Shown here: positions 33,839 to 41,466 of the stretch, in pieces
Layout of the letters: the number at the start of each line of letters is the position of its first letter
Position numbering within the stretch: the first letter of the stretch is position 1
NCBI GenBank assembly: GCA_019455245.1
Contig: JACFMR010000009.1
Location: 1-64,000, forward strand
Reading direction: 5' to 3'
Source of the DNA: Opitutaceae bacterium
Lineage (GTDB): Bacteria; Verrucomicrobiota; Verrucomicrobiia; Opitutales; Opitutaceae
DNA: 64,000 nt
Notes under the pieces: generated by a model
What the model saw: only the letters and a program-made list of their open reading frames with translations
What the model was told of the DNA's origin: nothing
The model's database searches: none
Made by a program: the position numbers and the translations under genes

Positions 33839-34117
33839 ATGGCCCAACTCGCCCTCGGTATCATCGAAACCAAAGGTTTCTGCACTCTGCTCGAAGCCGC
33901 TGACTCCGCCCTCAAGGCCGCCAACGTCACCATGACCGGCTACGAAGCGGTCGGCTCCGGCTACGTTTCCGCGTTCTTCCGCGGCGATGTCGCCGCCGTC
34001 AAGGCCGCCATCGACGCCGGCGCCGAAGCCGCCAAGCGCGTCGGCGAAATCGTCAGCGTGCAGGTCATCCCGCGCCCACACGACGACCTCGCCGGCCTCG
34101 GCAAGTCCCTCAGCTGA
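33839..34117 (+). CDS. BMC-H shell protein 2
   Basis: 92-aa BMC-H shell protein. ALGIIETKGFCTLLEAADSALKAANV and [33 protein letters not shown] define the domain. The pore loop (37-41) is AVGSG, the classical PduA-type GSG pore that passes small polar molecules. The strand after the pore is aromatic-rich (YVSAFFRGD) compared with the other two copies, suggesting different packing. It is followed 41 nt later by the acetate kinase gene. Confidence 0.96.
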   Translation: MAQLALGIIETKGFCTLLEAADSALKAANVTMTGYEAVGSGYVSAFFRGDVAAVKAAIDAGAEAAKRVGEIVSVQVIPRPHDDLAGLGKSLS

Positions 34118-34158
34118 ACCCGCGGTCCCGTCCGCTTCCCGTCCCGGCGTTTCCGCCC

Positions 34159-35334
34159 GTGAACATCCTCGTCGCCAACCTCGGCTCCACGTCGTTCAAA
34201 TACCGCCTGTTCCGCTGCACCGGCTCGGAAGAGTTGATGCTGGCCAAGGGCGGTTATGAACGCGTGACCGATTTCGGCCGCGCCATCGAGGACTGCCTCG
34301 CCGCGCTGAAGGCGGAGGGTCATGTCCGCGATTCGGGCGACCTGCACGGCGTCGGTTTCAAGACTGTGCACGGAGGCGATGTCACCGGCTGTCTGCCGGC
34401 CGACGAGAAGGTGGAGCAGGCGCTGCTGGCGCTGGCCGACCTCGCGCCGGCGCACAATCCCGCCTACGCCGCCGGCATCCGCCAGTTCCGGGCCAAGCTG
34501 CCCGGCGTGCCGCTCGTGGCGCTGTTCGAGACCGCCTTCTACCAGTGGGTGCCCGACCATGCGCGCCGCTATGCCGTGCCGGAGTCCTGGCACGCCATCG
34601 GCGTCCGCCGCTACGGCTTCCACGGCGCCAGCCACAAGTTCATCGCCGAACGCTCCGCCGAACTGCTCGGCCGTGAGGATGTCGCCGCGATTGTCCGCCG
34701 CCTCTATCAGGCCGGGCCCCAACCGGTGACGGGTGCGCCGCTGCGCGTCATCTCCTGCCACCTCGGCGGCTCCAGCTCGGTGACCGCGATGCGCAACGGC
34801 GTGGCCATCGGCACCAGCATGGGCCTGAGCCCGCAGTCCGGTCTGCCGCAGAACAACCGCGTCGGCGAGCTCGACTCCGCCGCCATCCCGTTCGTGCAGC
34901 GCCGGCTCGGCCTCGAAATGGCCGACATCGAGCGCCAGCTCGCGAAGGAGGGCGGCCTGCTCGCCCTTTCCGGCGTGAGCAACGACCTGCGCGAGATCCG
35001 CGCGGCCGCCCTCGCCGGCGACGCCCGCGCGCAGAACGCCATCGACGTCTTCGTGCACGGCATCCGCCACTGGGTCGGCGCGTTCTGGCTCGAGCTCGGC
35101 GGCTGCGACGCCCTCGTGTTCACCGGCGGCATCGGGGAGAACAACCCCTGGCTGCGCGAAGCCGTCTGCACCGGCCTCACCGAGCTCGGCCTGCAGCTCG
35201 ATCCCGCGCGCAACACCGCCAACGCCCCGGAAAGCGATCTCGCCGCCTCGGCCGCCCGCACCCGCGTTTTCGCCATCCCGGCCAACGAGGAGCTCGTCAT
35301 CGCCCGCGAAACCGTGCGCCAGCTCACCGCCTGA
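34159..35334 (+). CDS. ackA: BMC-associated acetate kinase family protein
   Basis: 391-aa acyl kinase of the AckA family, expected to make ATP from the acyl-phosphate produced by PduL (lactyl-phosphate or acetyl-phosphate). It starts with GTG at 34159 ([17 protein letters not shown]). The FHGASHKF and [10 protein letters not shown] motifs and the final ANEELVIA Glu are kept. Two substrate-site positions differ from classical AckA: the Arg of HRxVHGG is Lys (FKTVHGG), and the Asp of FDTAFH is Glu with the following His replaced by Tyr (FETAFYQ). This is consistent with a changed acyl group. No encapsulation helix is obvious, so it may act outside the shell. Confidence 0.9.
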   Translation: MNILVANLGSTSFKYRLFRCTGSEELMLAKGGYERVTDFGRAIEDCLAALKAEGHVRDSGDLHGVGFKTVHGGDVTGCLPADEKVEQALLALADLAPAHNPAYAAGIRQFRAKLPGVPLVALFETAFYQWVPDHARRYAVPESWHAIGVRRYGFHGASHKFIAERSAELLGREDVAAIVRRLYQAGPQPVTGAPLRVISCHLGGSSSVTAMRNGVAIGTSMGLSPQSGLPQNNRVGELDSAAIPFVQRRLGLEMADIERQLAKEGGLLALSGVSNDLREIRAAALAGDARAQNAIDVFVHGIRHWVGAFWLELGGCDALVFTGGIGENNPWLREAVCTGLTELGLQLDPARNTANAPESDLAASAARTRVFAIPANEELVIARETVRQLTA

Positions 35335-35386
35335 AATTAATCCCTTTCCGCAACCGCTCATTCCTCAACTCCAACCCATAACTCAC

Positions 35387-35677
35387 ATGTCCCAAGCCCT
35401 CGGCATCCTCGAAACCCGCGGTCTCACCGCGCTCGTCACCGGCACCGACGCCATGCTCAAATCGGCCAACGTCACCCTCGCCGGTCCCATGAAACAGGTC
35501 GGCAACGCCCTCGTCACCGTCGTCGTGCAAGGCGATGTCGCCGCCGTCAAGGCCGCGACCGACGCCGGCGCCCAGGCGGCCCGCACCGTCGGTGAAGTCG
35601 TCTCCGTGCAGGTCATCGCCCGCCCGCATGACGACATCGCCACCGTGCTGCCCCGCTTCCCCGCCGCCAAGAAATAA
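35387..35677 (+). CDS. BMC-H shell protein 3
   Basis: 96-aa BMC-H shell protein. [26 protein letters not shown] and [33 protein letters not shown] show the domain. The pore loop (37-41) is QVGNA, replacing the small Gly-Ser-Gly edge by Asn-Ala and so changing pore size and polarity. It has a slightly longer C-terminus (LPRFPAAKK) than the other two copies. The preceding 52-nt gap holds only two G and no Shine-Dalgarno sequence. Confidence 0.96.
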   Translation: MSQALGILETRGLTALVTGTDAMLKSANVTLAGPMKQVGNALVTVVVQGDVAAVKAATDAGAQAARTVGEVVSVQVIARPHDDIATVLPRFPAAKK

Positions 35678-35706
35678 CCCTCAGCGGCGCGGGCGCCCTC
35701 CTTCCC

Positions 35707-36033
35707 ATGTTCCTGGCACGCGTCATCGGTTCGGTTGTCGCCACCAAGAAAGATGCGGCCATGACCGGCCGCAAACTGCTCCTGCTTCGTCCCCTGTTGG
35801 TGGACGAGGCGCAGCCCGACCGTTTCCGGCCGGGCAGCAACACCATCGTCGCGGTCGACGCCCTCGGTGCCGGCCTCGATGAGGTCGTGCTCTTCTGCCA
35901 GGGCAGCTCCGCGCGCATGGCCGTCGGCATGAAGACGCTCCCCATTGATGCGGTGGTCGTCGGCATCGTCGACACGGTCGACGTGCACAACCGCAAGATC
36001 CATCCCCCTGCCACTTCCGAGAAACAACCATGA
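35707..36033 (+). CDS. BMC-P pentamer shell protein 1 (EutN/CcmL type)
   Basis: 108-aa pentameric vertex protein. FLARVIGSVVATKKDAAMTGRKLLLLRPLL, VAVDALGAGLDEVVLFCQGSSARMAV and VDAVVVGIVDTVDV (with I for the first V) show the EutN/CcmL beta-barrel. A 12-residue polar tail follows the fold. Its stop overlaps the start of the aldehyde dehydrogenase gene (ATGA at 36030-36033). The locus has three BMC-P genes, as in PV-type BMCs, presumably to cap all vertices or allow mixed pentamers. Confidence 0.95.
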   Translation: MFLARVIGSVVATKKDAAMTGRKLLLLRPLLVDEAQPDRFRPGSNTIVAVDALGAGLDEVVLFCQGSSARMAVGMKTLPIDAVVVGIVDTVDVHNRKIHPPATSEKQP

Positions 36034-37511
36034 GTTCCCCGCTTCAACTGGACGAATCGACCCTGCGCGCCGTCGTGGACGAAGTGCTGCGCGGCCTGCA
36101 AGGCGGCGCCCCGTCCGCCCCCGCCGCTCCCGCTCCGACCGCGGCGCCCGCCGTGGTCAAATCCACCGCCCGCGCCGACGGCCGCTTCGGCATCTTTGCC
36201 GACATGGCCTCCGCCTGTGTTGCCGCCGAAGAGGCGTTTCATCAGTTGCAGACCAAGGGCCTGGCCGGCCGCGCCAAGGTCGTGGAGCTCGTCAAGGACA
36301 TGTGCACCGCCCGCGCGGTCGAGTGGGGCCACATCGAGTTTGAGGAAACCAAGATCGGCCGGCGCGACCACAAGGTGGAGAAGCTGCAGATCGTGAAGCT
36401 CGTGCCCGGGTTGGAGTGGTTGAAACCCTACGGCCTGAGCGGCGACCATGGCATCACCCTGGAAGAGCAGACGCCCTTCGGCGTGGTTGGTGCGGTCACG
36501 CCCGTGACGCACTCCGTGCCCACCATCGCCGGCAACATCGTGTCGATGGTCGCGGCGGGCAACTCCGTGGTCTTCAACCCGCATCCCGGCGGCGCGCGCT
36601 GCGCCGCCATGGCCATCCGCGCGTTCAACGAGGCCATCCATGCCGCCCTCGGCATCGAGCATCTCATCTGCACCGTGGCCGAGCCGTCCATTCCCTCGTT
36701 CGAGGCCATGTGCAAACACGAGGCCGTGCGGCTGCTCTGCGTCACCGGCGGCCCCGCCGTGGTCAACGCCGCCATGAAGTCCGGCAAACGCGCCATCTGC
36801 GCCGGCCCGGGCAATCCGCCCGTCGTCGTCGACGGCACCGGCTGTCTCAAGCAGGCCGCCGCCAACGTCCTGCACGGCGCGGCCTACGACAACAATCTCC
36901 TCTGCATCGGCGAAAAGCAGGTGTTCGTGCTCGAGTCGGTGGCGACCAAGTTCCTCGCCGAACTCGCCGCCGCCGGCGCCGCCAAGCTCACCTCCGCCCA
37001 GCTCGACAGGCTCACCGCGGTCGCGTTCTCCAACGCCAAGGATGCCGGCGGCTGCTCGCATCCCGTGCTCAACCGCGCGTTCGTCGGCAAGGACGCCACC
37101 TGGCTGGCCCAGCAGGCCGGCGCCAACGTGCCCGCCGACACCCCGTTGCTCTTCGCCGAGACCGACGCCAATCATGCCTACGTGATCGAGGAGCAGATGA
37201 TGCCCGTGCTGCCCGTTGTGCGCGTGAAAAACTTCGACGAAGCCGTCGCCGCCGCCGCCAAGAGCGAGCACGGCTACAAGCACTCCGCCATCATCCATTC
37301 GCTCAACGTCGACCACATGACGCAGATGGCGCGCGCCCTCGACACCACGCTCTTCGTCAAGAACGGTCCCAGCACCGCCGGTCTCGGCCTTGGCGGCGAG
37401 GGTTACCTCAACTACTCGATCGCCACCACGACGGGCGAGGGCATCTGCACCCCGCGCACCTTCACCCGCACCCGCCGCTGCGTGATGGTCGACAACCTCC
37501 GCATTTACTGA
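36030..37511 (+). CDS. BMC CoA-acylating aldehyde dehydrogenase (PduP/EutE type)
   Basis: 493-aa NAD-dependent aldehyde dehydrogenase turning lactaldehyde (or another aldehyde) into acyl-CoA inside the BMC. The N-terminal helix at residues 9-24 (STLRAVVDEVLRGLQG region) followed by an Ala/Pro linker (25-48) is a classic encapsulation peptide. The catalytic Cys292 is in NNLLCIGEK. The PFGVVGAVTPVTHSVP cofactor segment and VTGGPAVVNAAMKSGK are conserved. It is coupled to BMC-P1 by an ATGA overlap. A small hairpin directly after its stop may set expression relative to the downstream genes. Confidence 0.95.
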   Translation: MSSPLQLDESTLRAVVDEVLRGLQGGAPSAPAAPAPTAAPAVVKSTARADGRFGIFADMASACVAAEEAFHQLQTKGLAGRAKVVELVKDMCTARAVEWGHIEFEETKIGRRDHKVEKLQIVKLVPGLEWLKPYGLSGDHGITLEEQTPFGVVGAVTPVTHSVPTIAGNIVSMVAAGNSVVFNPHPGGARCAAMAIRAFNEAIHAALGIEHLICTVAEPSIPSFEAMCKHEAVRLLCVTGGPAVVNAAMKSGKRAICAGPGNPPVVVDGTGCLKQAAANVLHGAAYDNNLLCIGEKQVFVLESVATKFLAELAAAGAAKLTSAQLDRLTAVAFSNAKDAGGCSHPVLNRAFVGKDATWLAQQAGANVPADTPLLFAETDANHAYVIEEQMMPVLPVVRVKNFDEAVAAAAKSEHGYKHSAIIHSLNVDHMTQMARALDTTLFVKNGPSTAGLGLGGEGYLNYSIATTTGEGICTPRTFTRTRRCVMVDNLRIY

Positions 37512-37513
37512 AC

Positions 37514-37549
37514 CGGGAAATCTTTCCCGTTCTCTTAATCGTTATCTTT
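37514..37549 (+). promoter_or_regulatory. Intra-operon hairpin followed by T/A-rich tract
   Basis: CGGGAAA-TC-TTTCCCG (37514-37529) is an inverted repeat starting 3 nt past the aldehyde dehydrogenase stop, followed by TTCTCTTA. The next 17 nt (37533-37549) match exactly, in reverse complement, part of the low-complexity element at 49684-49700. It could be an attenuator or partial terminator between the aldehyde dehydrogenase and BMC-P2. Confidence 0.6.
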
Positions 37550-37572
37550 CTCCCGTCCGACTTTTCCCAATC

Positions 37573-37845
37573 ATGCAACTGGCCCGCGTTGATGGAGTGA
37601 TTGTGAGCACCGTGTGCCATCCCAGCATGCGCGGCCACCGCACCATCATCTGTCAGCCGATCGACGGCGACGGCAAGGCGGAGGGCGCCCCGGTGCTCGT
37701 CCTTGATCCGCACGGCGCGGGGCTGCACCAGCACATCATCTATTCGACCGACGGTTCGGCCACGCGCGCGCATGTCGGGGATCCCAAGTCCCCCCTGCGC
37801 AACATGGTCCTCGCCATCGTCGATCCCGCCAAGGAGTCCGCCTGA
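37573..37845 (+). CDS. BMC-P pentamer shell protein 2
   Basis: 90-aa EutN/CcmL-type vertex protein: MQLARVDGVIVSTVCHPSMRGHRTIICQPI, then LVLDPHGAGLHQHIIYSTDGSATRAHVG and LRNMVLAIVDP. It is the shortest of the three BMC-P proteins. Its stop shares one base with the next start (TGATG at 37843-37847), so BMC-P2 and BMC-P3 are tightly coupled. Confidence 0.93.
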   Translation: MQLARVDGVIVSTVCHPSMRGHRTIICQPIDGDGKAEGAPVLVLDPHGAGLHQHIIYSTDGSATRAHVGDPKSPLRNMVLAIVDPAKESA

Positions 37846-38144
37846 TGCGTCTCGGCCAGGTCATCGGCAAGGTCACCCTCAGCAGCGCCGAACCGGCGTT
37901 GCGCGGCGGCCGCTATCTGCTGGTCCAGCCGCTCTCCGGCGCGCAGATGTCCGGCGCACCGCTGGAACCGATGGCCCCGGGCTCGACCCTCGTCGTTTAC
38001 GACGAACTCGGCGCCGGTCTCGGCCACGTCATCGGTTTCACCGAGGGCGCCGAGGCCGCCATGCCCTTCGCGCAGCCCACGCCGGTCGACGCCTACAACG
38101 CCGCCATTGTCGACACCATGTTTCACACGCCGCCCAACGGCTGA
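37845..38144 (+). CDS. BMC-P pentamer shell protein 3
   Basis: 99-aa EutN/CcmL-type vertex protein: MRLGQVIGKVTLSSAEPALRGGRYLLVQPLSG, then VVYDELGAGLGHVIGFTEGAEAAMPF and VDAYNAAIVDTM. This is the most canonical of the three BMC-P copies. A 44-nt G-poor gap separates it from the aldolase. Confidence 0.94.
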   Translation: MRLGQVIGKVTLSSAEPALRGGRYLLVQPLSGAQMSGAPLEPMAPGSTLVVYDELGAGLGHVIGFTEGAEAAMPFAQPTPVDAYNAAIVDTMFHTPPNG

Positions 38145-38188
38145 CCTCTTTCCCTTTATCAACCGCAACTGACAACCGCCACACTCAT

Positions 38189-39256
38189 ATGTCCACTTTG
38201 CTGACCGTCCGTGATGTCGAGGATCTGCTGGCCCGCGGCGAGACCGTGCCCGCCGATGCCCGCCTGACTCCTTCCGCCCGCGACTTGCTCAACAGCCGCA
38301 CGTCCGCCGTGTCGCCGCGCACCGCCGCCGCTCCGACCGGCGCCAAACGCGAGCCGTCCACGCCCGACCTCGAGTTCAAATGGACGCCCGGCTCCGATCC
38401 CAAGACGCCCGCCGAGATCGAGCGCTTCTTCAATTCGCCCGCGATCCAGACGCTCAAGGAGCGCATCTGCGACATCGGCCGCCGCCTCTGGCAGCGCGAA
38501 TACACCGACGGCAACGGCGGCAACATCACCGTCCGCGTCGGCGACAACCTCGCGCTCTGCACGCCCACGCTCATCTGCAAGGGCTTCATGACCCCGGCCG
38601 ACATGTGCCTCGTCGATCTCGACGGCAACCAGCTCGCCGGCACCCGCAAGCGCACCAGCGAGGCGCTCACGCACTTCGGCATCATGAAGCGCCAGCCGGC
38701 GTGCAAATCCTGCGTCCACGCACACCCGCCGCACGCCACCGCCTTCGCCATCGCCAACGCCGACATCCCCTCCTGTCTCATCCCCGAGGCCGAGGTGTTT
38801 CTCGGCAAGATCGGCATCGCCAAATACCAGACGCCCGGCACGCCGGCCAACGCCGACGAGGTCGGCGAGATCGGCAAGGACCACCAGGCCGTGCTCATGC
38901 TCAACCACGGCGTGATCGTCTGGGGCAAGGACGTCGAGGACGCCTACTGGAAGATGGAGAACATCGACTCCTACTGCCGCACCATCTGGATCGCGGCTGG
39001 CCTCGGCGGCGGCCTGCGCCGTTTCACCGGTGCCCAGGCCAAGGAACTCGTTGATCTGCGCCGCAAGCTCGGCATGCCCGACCCGCGCGCCGACCTCAAG
39101 GAGTGCGAGCTGTGCGACAGCGCCGACTTCCGCCCCGGCGTGATCTGTGCCGTGCCGGCCAAGGAACAATCCGCCGCCGGCACCGCCCCCGATCCCGAGG
39201 TCGAGTCGCTGGTGCACAAGATCGCCGGCCAGATCCTCCAACAGTTGAAAGGCTGA
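38189..39256 (+). CDS. BMC class II aldolase (fuculose/rhamnulose-1-phosphate type)
   Basis: 355-aa Zn-dependent class II aldolase of the FucA/RhaD/AraD superfamily, expected to split L-fuculose-1-P or L-rhamnulose-1-P into DHAP and L-lactaldehyde. The core has TDGNGGNITVRVGDN, SEALTHFGIMK (catalytic Glu) and the zinc ligands in VHAHPPHATAFA and MLNHGVIVWG. An N-terminal helix (about 5-35, LTVRDVEDLLARGE) plus a linker (36-60), and a C-terminal amphipathic helix (EVESLVHKIAGQILQQLKG), both look like encapsulation peptides. A CxxC pair lies in ECELCDSADFRPGVIC before the tail. Much longer than stand-alone FucA (about 215 aa). Confidence 0.92.
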   Translation: MSTLLTVRDVEDLLARGETVPADARLTPSARDLLNSRTSAVSPRTAAAPTGAKREPSTPDLEFKWTPGSDPKTPAEIERFFNSPAIQTLKERICDIGRRLWQREYTDGNGGNITVRVGDNLALCTPTLICKGFMTPADMCLVDLDGNQLAGTRKRTSEALTHFGIMKRQPACKSCVHAHPPHATAFAIANADIPSCLIPEAEVFLGKIGIAKYQTPGTPANADEVGEIGKDHQAVLMLNHGVIVWGKDVEDAYWKMENIDSYCRTIWIAAGLGGGLRRFTGAQAKELVDLRRKLGMPDPRADLKECELCDSADFRPGVICAVPAKEQSAAGTAPDPEVESLVHKIAGQILQQLKG

Positions 39257-39355
39257 TCCGGCGGGTCATCGACCGCGCTGCAGCTCCCACCGCCACGCGA
39301 CGGGATTCATCCCGGTCGCGTCCGTTCAACCTCCACCCTCATTGCGAATTCACCC

Positions 39356-40285
39356 ATGAAAGTCACGATCATCGGCGGCGGCGGCCGCGTCGGTTCCAAT
39401 GCCGCGTTTGCCCTGCAATGCGCCGGCCTCGTCTCCGAAATCCAGCTGCTCGACGCCAACGCCGACCTCGTCGAGGGCGAGGCGCTCGACCTGTTGCACG
39501 GCAGTGCCACCATCGGCGGCCAGACCATCTACGCCGGCGATTACGCCCGCGCCAAGGACAGCGACATTTTCGTCATCACCGCCGGCCTGCGCCGCAAGCC
39601 CGACGAGTCGCGGCTCGACTTGATCAACCGCAACGTCGCGCTGTTCTCCCAGATTTTGGGCAGCATCCAGACCGCCGGTTTCCGCAAGGACGCCATCATC
39701 TTCGTCGTCTCCAATCCCGTCGACATCCTCACGCAGCTGGCCGCGGCTAAGCTCGGGCTGCCCTGGCCGCAGGTCATCGGTCTCGGCACCATGCTCGACA
39801 CCTCGCGCTTCCGCTCGCTCATCGCCTCGGCGCTGAAGCTCTCCCCGACGCAGGTCGAGGCCGTGATCCTCGGTGAACACGGCGACTCGATGGTGCCGAT
39901 CTGGTCCTCCGCCACCTACGCCGGGCTGCCGCTCGACAAGGTGCCGGGCTGCACGGCGGCGTTTCAGACGCAGGTTTTCGAGCGCGCGAAGGGCAGCGGG
40001 GCGGAGGTCATCCGCCGCAAGGGTGGCGCCGGCTGGGCCGTGGGCGTGACCATCGCCGAGGTCGTGCACGCCATCGCGCTCAACCGCCGGGTCGTGCTGC
40101 CGGTTTCGACCTTGCAGCAGGGAGCCTACGGTCTGCGCAACGTTGCCATCAGCGTGCCGACGGTTGTCGGTCGCGCCGGTGCGCTCAGCCACCTCGAGGT
40201 CGAACTCTGGCCCAAGGAACTCCAAGGACTGCGCGCTTCGGCCACCGCCCTCCAGGCCACCTACGCCAAGGTCATCGCCGGCTGA
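39356..40285 (+). CDS. BMC-associated malate/lactate dehydrogenase family protein
   Basis: 309-aa NAD-dependent 2-hydroxyacid dehydrogenase of the LDH/MDH superfamily. GGGGRVGSNAAFAL is the Rossmann loop, LLDANADLVEGEALDL follows, and the catalytic His is in GEHGDSMVPIW. The specificity loop TAGLRRKPDESRLDL has Arg at the position (LDH numbering 102) that is Gln in lactate and Arg in malate dehydrogenases. A malate/oxaloacetate or other bulky 2-oxoacid substrate is therefore more likely than pyruvate. It would recycle NAD for the aldehyde dehydrogenase. It is the last gene of the operon, before the terminator. Confidence 0.9.
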   Translation: MKVTIIGGGGRVGSNAAFALQCAGLVSEIQLLDANADLVEGEALDLLHGSATIGGQTIYAGDYARAKDSDIFVITAGLRRKPDESRLDLINRNVALFSQILGSIQTAGFRKDAIIFVVSNPVDILTQLAAAKLGLPWPQVIGLGTMLDTSRFRSLIASALKLSPTQVEAVILGEHGDSMVPIWSSATYAGLPLDKVPGCTAAFQTQVFERAKGSGAEVIRRKGGAGWAVGVTIAEVVHAIALNRRVVLPVSTLQQGAYGLRNVAISVPTVVGRAGALSHLEVELWPKELQGLRASATALQATYAKVIAG

Positions 40286-40312
40286 GACGCGGCGAAATTT
40301 TTATCCGCCTTC

Positions 40313-40350
40313 GCGCCCGGTTTGGGGTTTTCTCCGCCGGGCGCTTTTGT
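40313..40350 (+). terminator. Terminator of the BMC operon
   Basis: 8-bp perfect stem (40313-40320 with 40337-40344, GCGCCCGG/CCGGGCGC), 16-nt loop, then TTTTGT on the plus strand. It lies 28 nt beyond the dehydrogenase stop and before panE. Confidence 0.8.
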
Positions 40351-40364
40351 GTACTGCGGAGATC

Positions 40365-41288
40365 ATGTTTGCGCGCATTGCCATCGTCGGTTCGGGCTCC
40401 ATCGGCACCTACTACGGGGTGCGGCTTGCACTCACGGGGCTCGACGTGCGTTTTCTCCTGCGCAGTGATCTCACGGCGGTGCAGGCGCGCGGCTCGCTGG
40501 TCGTGTACGGCAAATCCGGTCGCGAGGAACTCCGGCCGGCGGCGGTTTTCGCCACCACGGCGGAAATCGGCCCGGTCGATCTGGTCATTGTCACGCTCAA
40601 GACCACGACCAACGTCGCGCTCGACACCTTGCTGCCGCCGCTGCTGCGGCCCGACACCGCAATCCTCACGCTGCAGAACGGACTCGGGGCGGACGAGTTC
40701 ATCGCCGACCGCTTCGGGGCGCACCGCGTGCTGGGCGGACTCGCCTTCATCTGCGCCACGCGCACCGGACCGGGCGAGGTACACTGTGCGCATCCCGGTT
40801 CAGTCACGCTCGGGGAGTTCGGCCGGCGTCCGGTCGAGCGCACGCGGCAACTGGCGCTGCGTTTCGAGGCCGCCGGGGTGAAAACCCGCGTGGCGGCCGA
40901 CCTGCTGGAGGCCCGCTGGCGCAAGCTGGTGTGGAACGTGCCCTTCAACGGGCTCGCGATCGCGCGCGGCGGCATCACCACCGATGTCATCTGCGCCGAT
41001 CCCACGTTGGCCGCCGAGGCGTTGGGCCTGATGCAGGAAGTGCAGCGCGCGGCGGCGGCGTTTGGTTTTTGCATCCCCGACAAATTCCTGCACGGCCAAC
41101 TGGAGGTGACCCCCGGCATGGGCGCATACGCCCCGTCGAGCTTGGTCGATTTCCAGGCGGGCCGGGCTGTCGAGGTGGAATCGATTTGGGGCGAGCCCCT
41201 GCGCCGGGCGCAATCCGCCGGCGTGGCCGTACCCCGGCTGGCGGCGCTGTATGCGCAGCTGCAGCGGCTCAGCGGTGGGGCGGTTTAG
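40365..41288 (+). CDS. panE: 2-dehydropantoate 2-reductase
   Basis: 307-aa NADPH-dependent ketopantoate reductase of pantothenate/CoA synthesis. GSGSIGTYYGVRLALTG is the Rossmann motif (about 8-24), TLQNGLGADE lies near residue 104 and the catalytic Lys/Asn are in WRKLVWNVPFNGLAIARGG. Start 40365 (MFARIAIVGSGSIG) is the natural one. It follows the BMC terminator, so it is probably transcribed separately. Its stop codon TAG is the first part of a GTAGCTGCG repeat. Confidence 0.9.
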   Translation: MFARIAIVGSGSIGTYYGVRLALTGLDVRFLLRSDLTAVQARGSLVVYGKSGREELRPAAVFATTAEIGPVDLVIVTLKTTTNVALDTLLPPLLRPDTAILTLQNGLGADEFIADRFGAHRVLGGLAFICATRTGPGEVHCAHPGSVTLGEFGRRPVERTRQLALRFEAAGVKTRVAADLLEARWRKLVWNVPFNGLAIARGGITTDVICADPTLAAEALGLMQEVQRAAAAFGFCIPDKFLHGQLEVTPGMGAYAPSSLVDFQAGRAVEVESIWGEPLRRAQSAGVAVPRLAALYAQLQRLSGGAV

Positions 41289-41371
41289 TAGCTGCGTTTG
41301 AGGGCGCAGCCCGAAAAGGTGGCGGCTTCCCAGGGGCCACGCTTGCGCCTGCGGCTTAAGCGCGGCTACAA
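41287..41371. repeat. GTAGCTGCG-type dispersed repeat
   Basis: Copy of the second repeat family: agtagctgcgtttgagggcg at the left and cgcggctac at the right. Its first bases provide the panE stop codon. The remainder of the gap to 41466 holds no gene. Confidence 0.85.
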
Positions 41372-41466
41372 AACCATGCGTCTACAAAACCATGTCCCGC
41401 CGATGACGCGGAGAAACGCGGATTTGGATTTCCCATCCTCGCGTACTTCCGCGTAGGGTGGGACCG

